64,000 nt of DNA, taken from contig CM077649.1 in the NCBI GenBank assembly GCA_039707465.1, positions 17,255,001 to 17,319,000 on the forward strand. Direction: 5' to 3'. The notes beneath the pieces were generated by a model. That model searched no databases, was not told where the DNA came from, and saw only the letters and a list, made by a program, of their open reading frames with translations. Shown here one piece after another: positions 1 through 12,029 of this stretch (position 1 is its first letter; every line of letters begins with the position of its first letter). This stretch comes from Rhabdophis nuchalis (lineage: Eukaryota > Chordata > Lepidosauria > Squamata > Natricidae). Both the position numbers and the translations under genes were made by a program.

Positions 1-454
1 AGAATGATAGGAGCCCCACAGAATTCAACATATTAAGAACGATGAGCAGCCTTTATGCATTTGTTCCTCCATTATACGTTTTACAGGACTGTAGGATGAA
101 TCTTATCCAGATTATTTCATGTTCAGTACTTACTGTAATGATAATGAAGAGGGAAGAACAATGATGTTAATCCATATGTATCCCATGGGCAACATCTTGA
201 TCTTTTGGAATGTTTTAGCATGATAGTAATTAACCAAGGTCATGATAAGCCTGTGCACTCTTCCCCCTACCTGTCATCCTTTCATGTAATCACAAAACAA
301 AATATCAAAATTATTTATTTCCCTTTCAGAATAAGAACTGGTTGCCAGTTCTTATTTAATGGGGAGAATTGCAGCATTTCTTAAATACAGTGTGCATCAT
401 TCAAAAAGTCTAAAATATGCTAATACTTTTGTAAAAATACATATTCTTCTAGAT
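1..454. other. ADAMTS5 intron 1, unique sequence
   Basis: AT-rich non-coding sequence upstream of the first visible ADAMTS5 exon. No exon, repeat or RNA gene was recognised here. Confidence 0.5.
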
Positions 455-676
455 CAGTGATTCTCAACCTTTTTTTGGTCATGCCCCACCTAAACATCTT
501 TGAAATCCTGAAATCCTTCCATGACATATAATTCTTACTTTACTCAAAAAGTGAACTCTCCTCATGTGGAGAAAGGTTAAAAGGCCATTAATTTGGTTTA
601 AACAAGGTTCCAATTGCCCCCATTAAAAATCAAATTGCCTCCCTGTGGGGTGTGGGCCCCACATTGGGAACCACTA
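455..676. mobile_element. hAT-type non-autonomous DNA transposon, 222 bp
   Basis: The left end begins CAGTGATTCTCAACC and the right end finishes GGGAACCACTA, which are imperfect inverted termini of the Charlie/MER5-like type. Both sides carry an exact 8-bp duplication, ttctagat, at 447-454 and 677-684. There is no coding capacity. Both ends and the target duplication are visible; the exact family is inferred. Confidence 0.85.
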
Positions 677-763
677 TTCTAGATATTTTGAAGATATCTT
701 CTTGAATTTTACATCTGCATGTACATTATTCTTAGATTACATTTTCTTGTACATCATCTAAAG

Positions 764-963
764 CAGGGGTTCCCAAACTTGGCAACTTTAAGACTTGTGG
801 ACTTCAACTCCCAGAATTCTCCAGCCAGCATAGCTGGCTGGAGAATTCTGGGAGTTGAAGTCCACAAGTCTTAGTTTAGTTTTAGTTTTATTTGATTTAT
901 ATCCCGCACCTATCTCCTACAAAAGGACCCAGGTCTTAAAGTTGCCAAGTTTGGGAACCCCTG
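764..963. mobile_element. Palindromic hAT-type MITE, 200 bp, with a nested LINE fragment
   Basis: The inverted arms begin CAGGGGTTCCCAAACTTGGC and close on themselves at a GCTGGCT-type centre. An exact 8-bp duplication, atctaaag, flanks the unit at 756-763 and 964-971. The right arm is interrupted at 874-932 by a short CR1 3'-end insertion. Without it the element would be about 135 bp, like its relatives in this window. Non-coding. Confidence 0.9.
874..932 (-). mobile_element. CR1-type LINE 3'-end fragment nested in the MITE
   Basis: About 59 bp match the extreme 3' end of the CR1 family in this window (the block tatatcccgcacc plus ggacccagg). It is preceded by a TAGTTT-type repeat tail. A gtctta duplication is present at 868-873 and 933-938. 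This is a severely 5'-truncated retrotransposition that postdates the MITE. Confidence 0.75.
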
Positions 964-971
964 ATCTAAAG

Positions 972-1771
972 GCAAGCATCATTGACCCTACATAGGCTGT
1001 ATGTACTTCCCTTTTCAAAGATTCATTAAGTTAATAAGGATAATGATATGCAGTACTATATTAATATGAAAGTCAGGAATTTAGGTTTCCCCTAAATTGT
1101 ATTTTTAATAGATCTTTATTTTGAATAAAAAGTCAGAGCAATATAGCACTTATTGCTTCACAAGACTGTTAAACAAATACAGAGTGGAAAAGTTAATTAT
1201 AATGAATGCATAATTTTATTATTGTTTATCTTTAGAATGAAATTAATTTTACAACTATTCAAAATGTTTTTCTTTTAATGTTTTCCTTTGTTATGTTACA
1301 GTATATATGTACATTTTTGCATCCACATTTGAGAGAGTGCAGTGGGAGAAATTCTCATGTTGGCTAAATAATTGCTTAATAACAATTGTGCCAGAAAGGG
1401 TTCATCTCTGTTCTTAGTACCTAAGTTTTATCCATCTGCCATCTTTCCAGAATGTTTTCCTTGGCTGAAAATATCAGATCAACGGGGACCATTTTTCCCC
1501 CTTGCCAGTCAGGAAAAGATACCCACAAGCCAACAAGTATGTTTCATTAAAAGATGCTCACTTTGAAGCAGCAAAAATAAAATGAACAATTCTGCTAACA
1601 CAGATGTCCACAAAATGTAATTGCTTTATAATACATTTGATGAAATAAATTATCTCCCAACCCTAAACAGACTTTTCATACCTCCAAGAGTGCTAGACAG
1701 CAAATGCTACAGGATATGACCGTAGATTAGGAAATGTCAACTAAATAAGCCCTATCAGGCTTTTGAGCGCA
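972..1771. other. ADAMTS5 intron 1, unique sequence
   Basis: AT-rich sequence; nothing recognisable as exon, repeat or RNA gene. Confidence 0.4.
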
Positions 1772-1965
1772 TGCACTAAAATAAACACTCTCCTGAAAAT
1801 AAGCCCTCCCTGAAAATATTGCAACACAACAACAGCCATGAGGTGATCACATTCGCCACCTCTTGCATCTCAAAAATAATAAGACCTCCCCCCAAAATAA
1901 GGCCAAGCCCTTATTTTGGGGGTCAAAAGAAAATAAGACCCTGGCTTACTTTGGGAAAAACACGG
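1772..1965. repeat. Dispersed-repeat-like unit with aaaataag / cttatttt inverted motifs
   Basis: The segment repeats the words gaaaataag and aaaataagacc. It contains an internal inverted pair, CCCCCAAAATAAGGCCAAG and CTTATTTTGGGGG, around 1891-1922. It resembles a small non-autonomous DNA transposon in vertebrate genomes, but I could not fix its ends or a target duplication. Confidence 0.4.
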
Positions 1966-2024
1966 TCTATATCTATATCTATATATCTATCTATATCTAT
2001 ATATCCATCCATCCATCCATCCAT
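1966..2024. repeat. TATC / ATCC microsatellite
   Basis: An irregular run of tatc/atatct words passes into a clean (ATCC)n tract ending near 2024. Confidence 0.9.
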
Positions 2025-3420
2025 TTTATTTCTACAGTTAAATAATCTTACACTGTGATTTAATCATTCACAAATAATTAGTCCTTATTTCTGTAGAACA
2101 CACAAATAATACAATTAAACATTGCATAATGGCTCCTAATGTCTTTATAATAAAATTACATGTTCAGAATTGCCATTTAGTGACCATTTATTGTACATTT
2201 ACATGTAATTGCTAAATTTTCTTATGGAAGGGGGGGGGGGAAGTCATGATGGAACATACAGTTAAAAGTACTAGCATATGATAGGATCATTGTAGATAAA
2301 TGCTGAAGTTATGACTATATGCATCATTTATGGCTTGTCCACCAAAGAAAATTATATTATCCTTTTCCTCCTATTTTATTATTATGTGGAAATTGATTAC
2401 ATGGAAATTGGTGGGGTAGTTAAGGTACCAAGCTAGGAACCAGGGGACTTTGAAGCTTGCTTTAGGCACTAAGCCAGTTAAGTGTTTGGGCCAATGATAA
2501 CTCTTTCAGCCCCAGGGGAAAAAAGCAACAACAGGGATTCATTCACACAGGATTGAAGAGTCAGAGGCACACCCACACCTTCCAATATTCTTAATGATCT
2601 AGTTGCTTCATCGCTTCCTTATCATGTAAGTTGACACTACAGTGAGTTCAGTGACTGTATTGCAATCATGTTCTAAATCATACTGAACTTTGGCCTTCCA
2701 GCTATAATAATCTTTAAACAGAATGATGTCATTTGCCTTACCAGACCTAAGGTTAGCCAGTCAGAAGACGTAAGAAGGAAAGAAGGGGAATATCCCAACA
2801 TAAAAGTTTTCTCTTCCATATTTTGGATGCTGTCTGTAAACGTAGGGCTCAAAGTTGGAGGTTATCCATTGGAATGGTTTACAGTGTATAAAGTCATCAA
2901 TATCTTCATCAGCAATCCTCATTGCATCAAAATACATCGTGATACTATTCATGGTCTAGCATTGCATACACAGAAATTAGTTTTCTCTTCAGTTTCAAGT
3001 AATAGCAGGCTGAAAATGCTATAGTTTATTAGGGACATTGATTTCTTAAAACAATAACTTTATAAATGAAAGGCAATTAATTCAAAGGTTGGCATAAATA
3101 TTTGCAATAAATGGACAGTTTTAATTTGATTTTAGCAACCAACAGTTAGCACTTTGTGGTCCTGCCTAGACCATTGAAGTAGTGTTTCTCTTGATTTATT
3201 GCTAGGATTGCTAGGTAGCACTTGCAGTTGCAACACATTTACAGGACCCCATCTTTGGATGGGATGCTCCAAGCCATAGCTATTGATGTCTTTGTCCTTA
3301 TCTTGGCTATAATCCATTCTTGGCTTTACAGTTGGTAATCAGACTGCAGCTCAAAGCTGTCAAACCCTGTGGGTGCAAACTATGCTTCAAATGCTTTCTT
3401 TCCCTTCCCTTCCCTTGTAG
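2025..3420. other. 3' part of ADAMTS5 intron 1
   Basis: Unique AT-rich sequence with an 11-base G run near 2230-2240. It ends in the pyrimidine-rich tract tttcccttcccttcccttgtag that serves as the acceptor of the exon at 3421. A few 60-codon open frames on the minus strand (2761-3317) are not supported as genes. Confidence 0.5.
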
Positions 3421-3553
3421 GATTTATGTGGGCATCATTCATGTGATACTCTGGGAATGGCTGACGTTGGAACCATATGCTCTCCTGAGCGCAGCTGTGC
3501 AGTGATTGAAGATGACGGCCTCCATGCGGCTTTTACAGTGGCTCACGAAATTG
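3421..3553 (+). CDS. ADAMTS5: ADAMTS5 coding exon: metalloprotease domain, first half of zinc site
   Basis: This is the first ADAMTS5 exon in the window, 133 bp, phase 0 at its start and phase 1 at its end. It follows a long pyrimidine tract ending in TAG and is closed by the donor G|GTATGC. It encodes [20 protein letters not shown] and continues to VAHEIG, inside the secreted zinc metalloprotease (reprolysin/M12B) domain. The words [14 protein letters not shown] and VAHEIG match ADAMTS5 rather than the related ADAMTS1 or ADAMTS4. The first half of the zinc-binding HExxHxxGxxHD motif ends here; its third histidine ligand is in the next exon. ADAMTS5 cleaves the aggrecan core protein in cartilage matrix. 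By codon count from the stop, the exon begins at about residue 369 of a roughly 930-residue protein, so the signal peptide, prodomain and N-terminal half of the protease are encoded upstream of the window. Confidence 0.97.
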
Positions 3554-4067
3554 GTATGCAGCGCCTTTTTTTTTTTGTTCCCTTGCCAAATACAACACTT
3601 GTAACAGCTGCATTAGAAACCAAAATACCCTACAAGTAATTCCAGATTTCCCCCTGATTCAGATATTCAGTTGGGGATTAAAGCTGTGTGCCTATGCATG
3701 CACTTTGGGGTCAATTATTAGAAAACTGAAGGCAAAAAAAGGTACACAGAAGCATACCTTTCTGACAATATCTCTTCTAGGACTAGCTGCAGTGGCAACT
3801 GGGAAGTTTCTCTCTGTACAGAAAGTTTTTTTTAAAGTGTATGTCCTATCTTATAAAGAGCTTAAGCATTCTTTTTAGTAAACTGGGCAATTTAATAGAT
3901 ACTTGTATTCCTGCAGATTCAAGGTAAAAAATTGGTCTGCTTATGCTGTACTACCTTATTCTTCTGTAGTCACAAAAAGTTAATCAGAAATTTTGATGAA
4001 AGGAAACTCTTTTTCCATAGGGATTCATCATTACTGAAATATAATGTTTAGGGTAAGCTAAGTGAAG
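3554..4067. other. Start of 19.3 kb ADAMTS5 intron
   Basis: Intronic sequence after the exon at 3421-3553. It contains a short T run, and no other element was recognised before the MITE at 4068. Confidence 0.6.
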
Positions 4068-4202
4068 CAGGGGTCCCCAACCTTTGCAACTTTAAGTCTC
4101 AAGGACTTCATCTCCCAGACTTCTCCAGCCAGCAAAGCTGGCTGGAGAATTCTGGGAGCTGAAGTCCTTCAGACTTAAAGTTGCAAAGGTTGGGGACCCC
4201 TG
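4068..4202. mobile_element. Palindromic hAT-type MITE, 135 bp
   Basis: Arms begin CAGGGGTCCCCAACCTTTGC and meet at GCCAGC-AAA-GCTGGC, so the element is almost entirely one hairpin. Flanks aagtgaag (4060-4067) and aggtaaag (4203-4210) agree at 6 of 8 positions, consistent with a decayed 8-bp target duplication. Confidence 0.88.
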
Positions 4203-4371
4203 AGGTAAAGGATATCATATAATTGAAATAATCAGCATTAGTTCATCTGGAATTTGAAACAATTCTAAAATAGACGCGGAAGGTGCATTCATTAGGAATA
4301 TTGAAAGTATTACCTGACCTTAAAAAGTGCCTGCTTGATGTAAACTTTGTAGAGCTAAAGCATTTAGCTTA

Positions 4372-4496
4372 ATAATAAAAATGGAAGGGACTTTGGAGAG
4401 CTTCTAATCCAACCCCCTGCTCAGGCAGGAACATCTGTACCATTTCAGTAAATGGTGTAGAAGAGATCTGACAACCATTTGTCTTAAAAAATTACC
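4372..4496 (-). mobile_element. CR1-type LINE 3'-end fragment, old
   Basis: The text ggaagggactttggagag followed by tctaatccaaccccctgc matches the 3' end of the CR1 subfamily seen more completely at 9186-9618, in the same minus orientation. Short and diverged. Confidence 0.6.
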
Positions 4497-5952
4497 ATAC
4501 CCTAGAGATAATTATACTTCCAAGAATCGACTTATGATATTTGCATTGTCATTCCTATCGTTTTTAAGAAGACAAACAGGATACAATGCAGTGATGGGTT
4601 GTTTTGCACACATCCTTGGCTTAGTTTGGAAGTGGCTCGTAAGTAGAGTGTTTGACATGATCGTTTCATATATTTTTTTAAAGAATTCAGAATCTGTTAG
4701 CAACTCTGGGTTCAGAACCAGTGTTAGCAAATAAATGTGGAATAGTGTAATTCACTGGACAGTAAAGAGATACGTTGCTGTAACCACAAACAAACTCTAA
4801 AACAGTGATAGTAAGAAAATAAATAGTCTTTACTTTGTAGCATCTAAAATGCTTCTTCCGACCAGTGATTCTAACTTCTCAAATAATAACAGTCCTTCAC
4901 CAAACAGAGTTATCTTACAGTGATGCAAAAGAAATACTCCTCCTATCTTCATAGTTTCAGCTCCTCAGCACAGGGAATCGAAAAGGGAATGGATTGTGAT
5001 TCTGAGCTTGCTTATCCTAACAGAATTATTCTACAGATCATCATAAATAGCAGTATCTGCACGGAGAACAAATGTTTTTGTTCATTTGCAGTTGTATGTG
5101 AAATTTGTTTCTTGTCACTACAGAGACTTACTCAAACTCATGCTGGCTTTGTTTGTCCTGCAGTACTGCATATGAAAATGCATTTTATCACAGTATGCTT
5201 CTCCCAGTTAGAAGCAGAGATTTGACGTAGAGAAAATAAAGGGATTACTTAGGATTCCACAAAATGGCCTAACAAGATAAAATACAGTGTTGTAGAGACT
5301 GTAATATTCCCATCTAACATCCTGTGGCCATTTCAAGGCATTTTAGACAATTATACTTTAGCTTTCATTGTTTTTCACTACTACCACATATCTAAACATG
5401 TGACAGAAAGATGTCAATGGTGCCACGCTTAATGGATGGTTCCTGGCTTCCTTCAGTGGCCAAATACTGATGTTATTCAGGAAGGCCTATAAACGATCAA
5501 TATAAGTTTATGAACAGATCAACAGATGGAAGAAATAAACACAATGCTTGCTGTGTAGAATGAAATCTTCCAGACAATACAGTCAAGGTGAACCAAGGAT
5601 TGTAAAGAAACTGTTCAGAACTTCAACAAATATAGTTATTTTATAATGTTATTTTACATGCAGAATTATTTATGGCCCCGCAGATATGCCATGGTTCTTG
5701 GACTAATTTGTTCAGTGAAATTTTAGCAATTATTTATCAAGAAAGATATTCACGCTCAACCTTAAAAATGACTTGTGGCATCAATTGTCTTATGTGTAAC
5801 GTTGGGAGACTTTTTTTTTATGGCAACAATTCAAGAAGTAACTGGTTTTCAAATAGTCATTCCATAGAAGGGAATAAAGCAACAACTATTCAATATTAAC
5901 AACACCTACATCCCAGGGACAAGTAACCTGATGTTCTCAACGTCTTTTAGAT
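4497..5952. other. Intronic unique sequence
   Basis: AT-rich sequence; I see no exon, RNA gene or recognisable repeat. Small open frames (up to 101 codons near 4920-5225) show no known motif. Confidence 0.4.
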
Positions 5953-6087
5953 CAGGGGTCTCCAACCTTTGCAACTTTAAGTCTGAAGGACTTCAGCTCC
6001 CAGAGTTCTCCAGCCAGCAAAGCTGGCTGGAGAACTCTGGGAGCTGAAGTCCTTCAGACTTAAAGTTGCAAAGGTTGGAGACCCCTG
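5953..6087. mobile_element. Perfect palindromic hAT-type MITE, 135 bp
   Basis: Two 66-bp arms are exact reverse complements around a 3-base loop (AAA). The element starts CAGGGGTCTCCAACC and ends with the complement. An exact 8-bp duplication, ttttagat, lies at 5945-5952 and 6088-6095. The lack of any mismatch between the arms suggests recent insertion or arm-to-arm correction. Confidence 0.95.
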
Positions 6088-6249
6088 TTTTAGATCAATC
6101 TCATGATAAATGATAAGGGGAAGTGGGAATTGAGCATAAAAACATCTGCATGGCACTAGTTTGCTTAACACTTTGTGTCCTGTAAGACTTTTCTCTAGAT
6201 TCAGATCATCCCAAGAAAAGCAGACAGGAAACTTTCACTTGTCTATAGA

Positions 6250-6320
6250 AATATAATAATAATAATAATTTTAATTTTATATCCCGCTCTCTCTCCCCAA
6301 AGGGACTCGAGGCAGGGAAT
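6250..6320 (-). mobile_element. CR1-type LINE 3'-end fragment with AAT tail
   Basis: The block ttaattttatatcccgctct plus ccccaaagggactcgaggca matches the 3' end of the CR1 copy at 35368-38326. On its 3' side (left here) is an (AAT)n tail. Confidence 0.8.
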
Positions 6321-6884
6321 ATGTTGTTATTAATTTGAATAACATAATTTCCCAAAATCAGTGTCATCAGTACTATCAGAAAAATGAAAAACCCAACAAG
6401 ACCAATGTGGAAATCCTAGAGTGGGCTTAGTAGGTATAATGAAAAATATTATCTTAACATACATGTCTTGCCCCACTAATGGAAATGATTGAAAATGCTG
6501 TAACAATAGCACAGCTAATCATGCTCTCTTCATAATCTGAAGACAATTTTGTAGCATGGCTAAAGACAGACTTGTAGGAGAAGCATCTAGAAACTATCAT
6601 TGTTTTTTTTAAATAAATTATTAAGTATTCTAATTAGTGAATCAGGATTGTGATCCACTTGTGGATTTTAATAGTTGTGTCATAGAACTTGCCCAGTAAG
6701 CTATCCTTTCAGCAAAAATGTAATAATGAATATATTCCATTTATGGGTGGAACACAATTAAATGGAATATCAATTGGATTTAGGGCTTATTCCCATGTAC
6801 TGTCTCTTGGGACTGAACTGTATTTTATTCATCATTTTAAGGATGTCTTTCTGATGCCATTTTCATCTCCCAATCAGCTTATTA

Positions 6885-7345
6885 TTATAGTTATAGTTTA
6901 TAGTTATAGTTTATTTGATTTATATACCGCACCCTTTCCCAAAAGGCACTCGGGGCGGTGCACAGGCAATTTAAAAAACATATATAAACAACAATATACA
7001 AAATATAAAACCAAATTAAATTAATATCCCTGTGCTAAAAATTTAAATACATTAAAACAATATCCCTAAAACCAATTTAAAACAATTTAACTGCAGACTG
7101 TGGGCTAGGTGATGTAAGTTAGGCCAGGCCGGCCTGTTGGAAAAAATAAGTTTTAAGGTTCTGGCGGAAGGAGCGAAGATCCGTGATCATTCTCAGTTCG
7201 GGGGGTAAGTCGTTCCAGAGAGTTGGGCCCTCCACAGAGAAGGCCCTTCCCCTGGGCGTCACCCGCTGGCATTGCCTAGTGGACGGCAGCCGGAGAAGTC
7301 CCTCTCTGTGGGAGCAAATCGGTCGAAGGGATGTATTGAGGCAAC
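6885..7345 (-). mobile_element. CR1-type LINE, 5'-truncated 3' portion
   Basis: Minus-strand LINE tail (tatataccgcaccctttccc) with an irregular AAACTAT-type repeat on its 3' side. It is followed by the C-terminal reverse-transcriptase reading frame, whose words include [31 protein letters not shown] and LKTYFF. These correspond to the C-terminus of the long frame at 35578-38376. The frame is only about 95 codons long and joins unrelated sequence upstream, so this is a dead copy. Confidence 0.85.
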
Positions 7346-8036
7346 CTTCAACTATTTTCGGTTCTAGTTTGGAAGTGGTGTTTTCTATCTTCTCCCAAGA
7401 CAAAACAAGCTAACAAGCAAAGACACCTCAGTGGTGAACTTTAGATGACACAGTCAAGGACAATGATCTGCTTGGCTTTAGTTGGCCGTGCAGATCTGCT
7501 GTGGGAAGGGGCCCACTCCAGCTGATTATCAGACACCAGGTGTTTCACTTGTGAGAGACTATATTCCATTCTTATACTGGAATGTCAAACTCACAGAACA
7601 ATAGATCATATTATCTGCTATTTGGTGTTTGTGTTGGGTATATACAGCATATAATGCTGCATGAGCTGGTAGAGAAAGCAGAATTATTCAGAGATTCTTC
7701 TCAAGCTTCAGTGCTTTGCATTTCAAATTGCTTTTCTCATTGCCCAGACAGTTCTGAGGGGGGTTGGTTGACATGAGCGTATCCCTCTTCTAGCTACTTC
7801 TCTAAAAGAAAGGTACTGATTTAATTACAGTAATTATTTTATAGTTCAGCAGTCCCATCAGAACAAGTACGCAGTAATAATAATAATAATAAAAATAAGT
7901 CAATGTTGACTCATAGCACCTATTTAGAGAGATAATCTGTTCCTAATTTGGTCTTTCAGTGAGACACCCATCATCTCTATTGCAGTGTCCATTTACCTTG
8001 TTGCTTCCTCTTCTCTTTCCTTCCACCTTTCCCAGC
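7346..8036. other. Intronic unique sequence
   Basis: No recognised exon. A short AAT-rich run lies near 7877-7892. Confidence 0.4.
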
Positions 8037-8044
8037 AATAGAAC

Positions 8045-8503
<459 letters not shown>

Positions 8504-8511
8504 AATAGAAC

Positions 8512-9185
8512 TATGACTTCAAATAATGTGCACAAAGTAGGATGATTTGAGCCTAATCATTTGTACTTCATGACAATGATGATATTTAAATATGTTTTTA
8601 GTTTAAAAAAACAAGTCTTGACGCCTCAGTCTTTCCCTAGGACAGATTCAGGACAGCAATTTCTTGTTGGCTTTCCCATTGGGTGAGACAGGAAAGGATA
8701 GCAGGAGTTCTCCATTTGCTATCTGAAATTCCTGTATTGAAACGCAGCACTGCTGAGGTGTGCTAAAGATAATTTGTGGCTTTAGGTTAATATATTTTTC
8801 TCCCAATTTATGGATGCGAGGAAAACACATTAATAGGGTCATGAAATAAGCCCTTGCGTCTCTTTTCTCTAGTTAGTCTTCTTCATAAATTTAAAAATGT
8901 ACAGAGGTTTATAAGAAACATCTGCTGTGACTCCCTTCTCACCACCTCTAATTTTTCTGAAGTTGTAGAGAAGATTTATAGGGAAAATGTACATGATTAT
9001 ACATCTCCCCATGAATATAAAACCTTGATCATGTAGGTTCTATTGTCTTGTGAAGGTTGCTATTGCATTTAATCATAGAAGATTGAATCCAACAGATTTG
9101 GTCTCTTTGAAAAATCCTATCAGGTTTTGTATGTTTTTGTTTTTTAGGACCACTTTATATGTTGCTCATAGAATTTGTAGTTTTG
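8512..9185. other. Intronic unique sequence
   Basis: AT-rich; nothing recognised. Confidence 0.4.
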
Positions 9186-9618
9186 ATACATACAATACAA
9201 TACAATAGCAGAGTTGGAAGGGACCTTGTAGGTCTTCTAGTCCAACCCCCTGCGTGGGCAGGAACCTTATACCATTTCAGACAAATGGCTATCTAACATC
9301 TTTTTAAAGACTTCCAGGGTTGGGGCATTCACAACTTCTGGAGGGAAGCTGTTCCAGAGGTTAATTGTTCTTACTGTCAGGAAATTTCTCCTTAGTTCTA
9401 AGTTGCTTCTCTCCTTGATTAGTTTCCACCCGTTGCTTCTTGTCCTGCCCCCAGGTGCCTTGGAGAATAGTTTGGCTCCCTCTTCTTTGTGGCACCCTCT
9501 GAGATATCGGAACACTGCTATCATGTCTCCCCTGGTCCTTCTCTTCATCAAACTAGACATACCCAGCTCCTGCAGCCGTTCTTCATATGTCTTAGTCTCC
9601 AGTCCCCTACATGAAGCT
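9186..9618 (-). mobile_element. CR1-type LINE 3' portion with ATTGT tail (second subfamily)
   Basis: On the minus strand the C-terminal reverse-transcriptase segment reads KEEGAKLFSKAPGGRTRSNG and then NLELRRNFLTVRTINLWNS. It is followed by the 3' end (ggaccttgtaggtcttctag on the plus strand) and a tail of (ATTGT)n, seen as tacaatacaatacaata. The encoded segment is nearly identical to the plus-strand copy at 43975-44308, so both are fairly young. It is truncated 5' and non-functional. Confidence 0.88.
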
Positions 9619-11242
9619 GAAAACATGTAACCAAGCGTTCAAAGAATTATTAATGTGTAAGCTCTTTTAAACATAATTTGATGCAGGACACAGAATTTGA
9701 TGATGTCAAGAATGCATGCCTTCTCTACTATCAATTGCTCAGACAGGCAATTATTATAATTAAAGATATACCTACTGTAATGCAAAGCCATGCAAATTCA
9801 GTTATGTATTTCAGAAAGTATTTTGCTAGAAACATCATTTTAGCAATTTTCACTCATGAAAGATGAGCAGCTTACATTACAAAAGAATTTTAATTATGTT
9901 TGAAATGAAAAATACAATATATTTGAATATATGTGGAATATCATTCTCAATGTAAAGGAAACATAACTTACTATGGTATATAGATCAAACAACCTCAACC
10001 TTTTCTTCCTGAAAGAAGCAAATGATGAATTTATTTACTACACTCTTTTATATACCGTACCTCTATCTAGTGACATTCTCTATCACTAGTTAGCTGATAA
10101 TGAACTGCACTTTGGACCAATTGAAGTTTCAGAATTGTCTTTTCAAAGGTAGCCCCTTGTAATATATTGCAGCAACCTAACTTTGAGGTGGCAAGAGTAT
10201 GAGTCATTATAGTTGGGACTTCACAATCCAAACAAGCATGCAGTTGAAAAAGCACCAGACTTGGTTGATTTCTCTAGCATAATTATTACGTACTGCTTTA
10301 GCAGGAGCTCCAAGTCCTTGTGGAGCTGTAATTAGTGGACTTCTTCCTAAGGGGAAGGGGACAGGAGTCGATCTTACACCTACATTTACTTTGTCCTAGT
10401 TATAAGGGTTGAGAAGACCCATTGTACATTGTAAAATTACATGATGCATGCAGTATTCCATTCCATTTCTGTTTTGTTATACTACTAGTGTTGTGTATGT
10501 GAGTTTGGGGCTTATCCCCATTTAGACCACCTTGCTCTCAAAATTATCCCCTACAAGGCAGGCAATTGCATATTCTGCATCTGCTTTAAATAATGAAGGA
10601 GGGATAATAGATAAATAAATAAATAGTTCGTTTGTTAGTTACATATGACCAGATAGTAACAAATGATTTTGCCCATGTCCTTGAGATTTAAGATTACCCA
10701 ATACTTGAAGCCAATAAGTACAGCCACAACTTATGCTAGAGGAACATTTGTGAGATGAGAATTACTGAACTTTTTGAGAGTTGCACTATAGATAGTTTAA
10801 GAAAAGGTAATCAGAAGAAAATGTAAGATCAGGACAGACTAAAGATGAATGAAATATGCTAAGGCTGGAGCAAAATATCTGAAAGCAACTAGCAGAAGTT
10901 ATGAATGTTATCTTTTTTACAGACTTTGTGATTTCACAAATCTAACAGTTAAAGGGCACTGACTGTGGCAAGACTATGACTATGCTTGTTTTCATTCAGT
11001 GTCACAACTCCTATAATCTCTTCAAAACATAGAAATTGTTGGTAGCATACCCTACAACAGCACACACCCTGAAACTGTCTTTGAATCTTGTCAGAATAAG
11101 ATTAAAATGGTACCTATGCTCTGCTTTACACTTACTTCTAACAATTAGTTTATCTTGAAATTCATTGCTGACAAATGGTTACAAGGATTGTCCATGCATC
11201 TCTGGATTGTAGACAAAGTTTTCCCCTTTAAAAACCAGGTTT
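9619..11242. other. Intronic unique sequence
   Basis: AT-rich intron; no exon, RNA gene or clear repeat seen. Confidence 0.4.
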
Positions 11243-11284
11243 GAGTGTGTGTGTGTTTTTGTGTGTGTGTTTTTGTGTGTGTGT
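11243..11284. repeat. GT microsatellite
   Basis: A (GT)n tract interrupted by two TTTT words. Confidence 0.9.
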
Positions 11285-11287
11285 CTG

Positions 11288-11915
11288 TACTGTGGGAGAA
11301 CATAGAACATAGAATAATAGAGTTGGAAGGGATTTTAATCCCTTCTAATCCAACCCACTGGCAAGCAGGGAGCCCTATACCATTTCAGATAAATGATTGT
11401 CAGTCTCTTTTTGAAAGCATCCAGTAATGGAGTACTCGGAACTTCTGAAGGTAAGCTATTCCATTGGTTGATTGCTCTCATTGTTGGGAAATTTCTCCTT
11501 AGTTTTAGGTTGCTTTTCTTGGTTAGTTTCCATCCATTGTTTCTTGTCTACCTTTTGGAGCTTTAGAAAATAGTTTGAACCCCTCATCTTTGTGGGAGCA
11601 CCTCAAATATTGGAACATTGCTATTATGTCTCTCCTAGTGCTTCTTTTCATTAAACTAAACATACCCAATTCTAGTAACCATTCTTCATATGTTTTAGCA
11701 TCTTGTTCCATAATCGTTTTTGTTGTTCTTCTCTGGATTCTTTCCAGAGTCTCAACATCTTTTTTATATTGTGGTGACCTGAACTGGATGCAGTATTCTG
11801 AGTGAGATCTTACTAAGGTTTTGTAAAGCTGTACTAGAATTTCACGTGATCTTGATTCTAACACTGTATGAATCTAGGGTTGCATTGGCTTTTTTGGCTG
11901 CTGTCATGATATCTT
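11288..11915 (-). mobile_element. CR1-type LINE 3' portion, diverged copy
   Basis: Minus-strand reading frame with the C-terminal reverse-transcriptase words VRSHSEYCIQF, LERIQRR, EEWLLELGMFSLMKR and KLFSKAPKG, followed by the 3' end with gagttggaagggat. It is related to 9186-9618 but more diverged and broken by stops. A gaacatagaacatagaata tail lies at its left edge. Confidence 0.85.
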
Positions 11916-12029
11916 TAGAGGAAACTTAATATCGGTAGCAAAAACCAAAGATTCCCACATTTTGGACTTTAGAGTAATCTTTGTGGAATCTTTATTCATG
12001 TACAGTGATTTACTTTAAGAAGAACATCA

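Noticed and set aside
2761..3317. Two minus-strand open frames of about 60 codons just upstream of the first visible ADAMTS5 exon
   Set aside because: They look protein-like at first glance, but no family is recognised, they are in different frames, and similar lengths occur by chance across the window.
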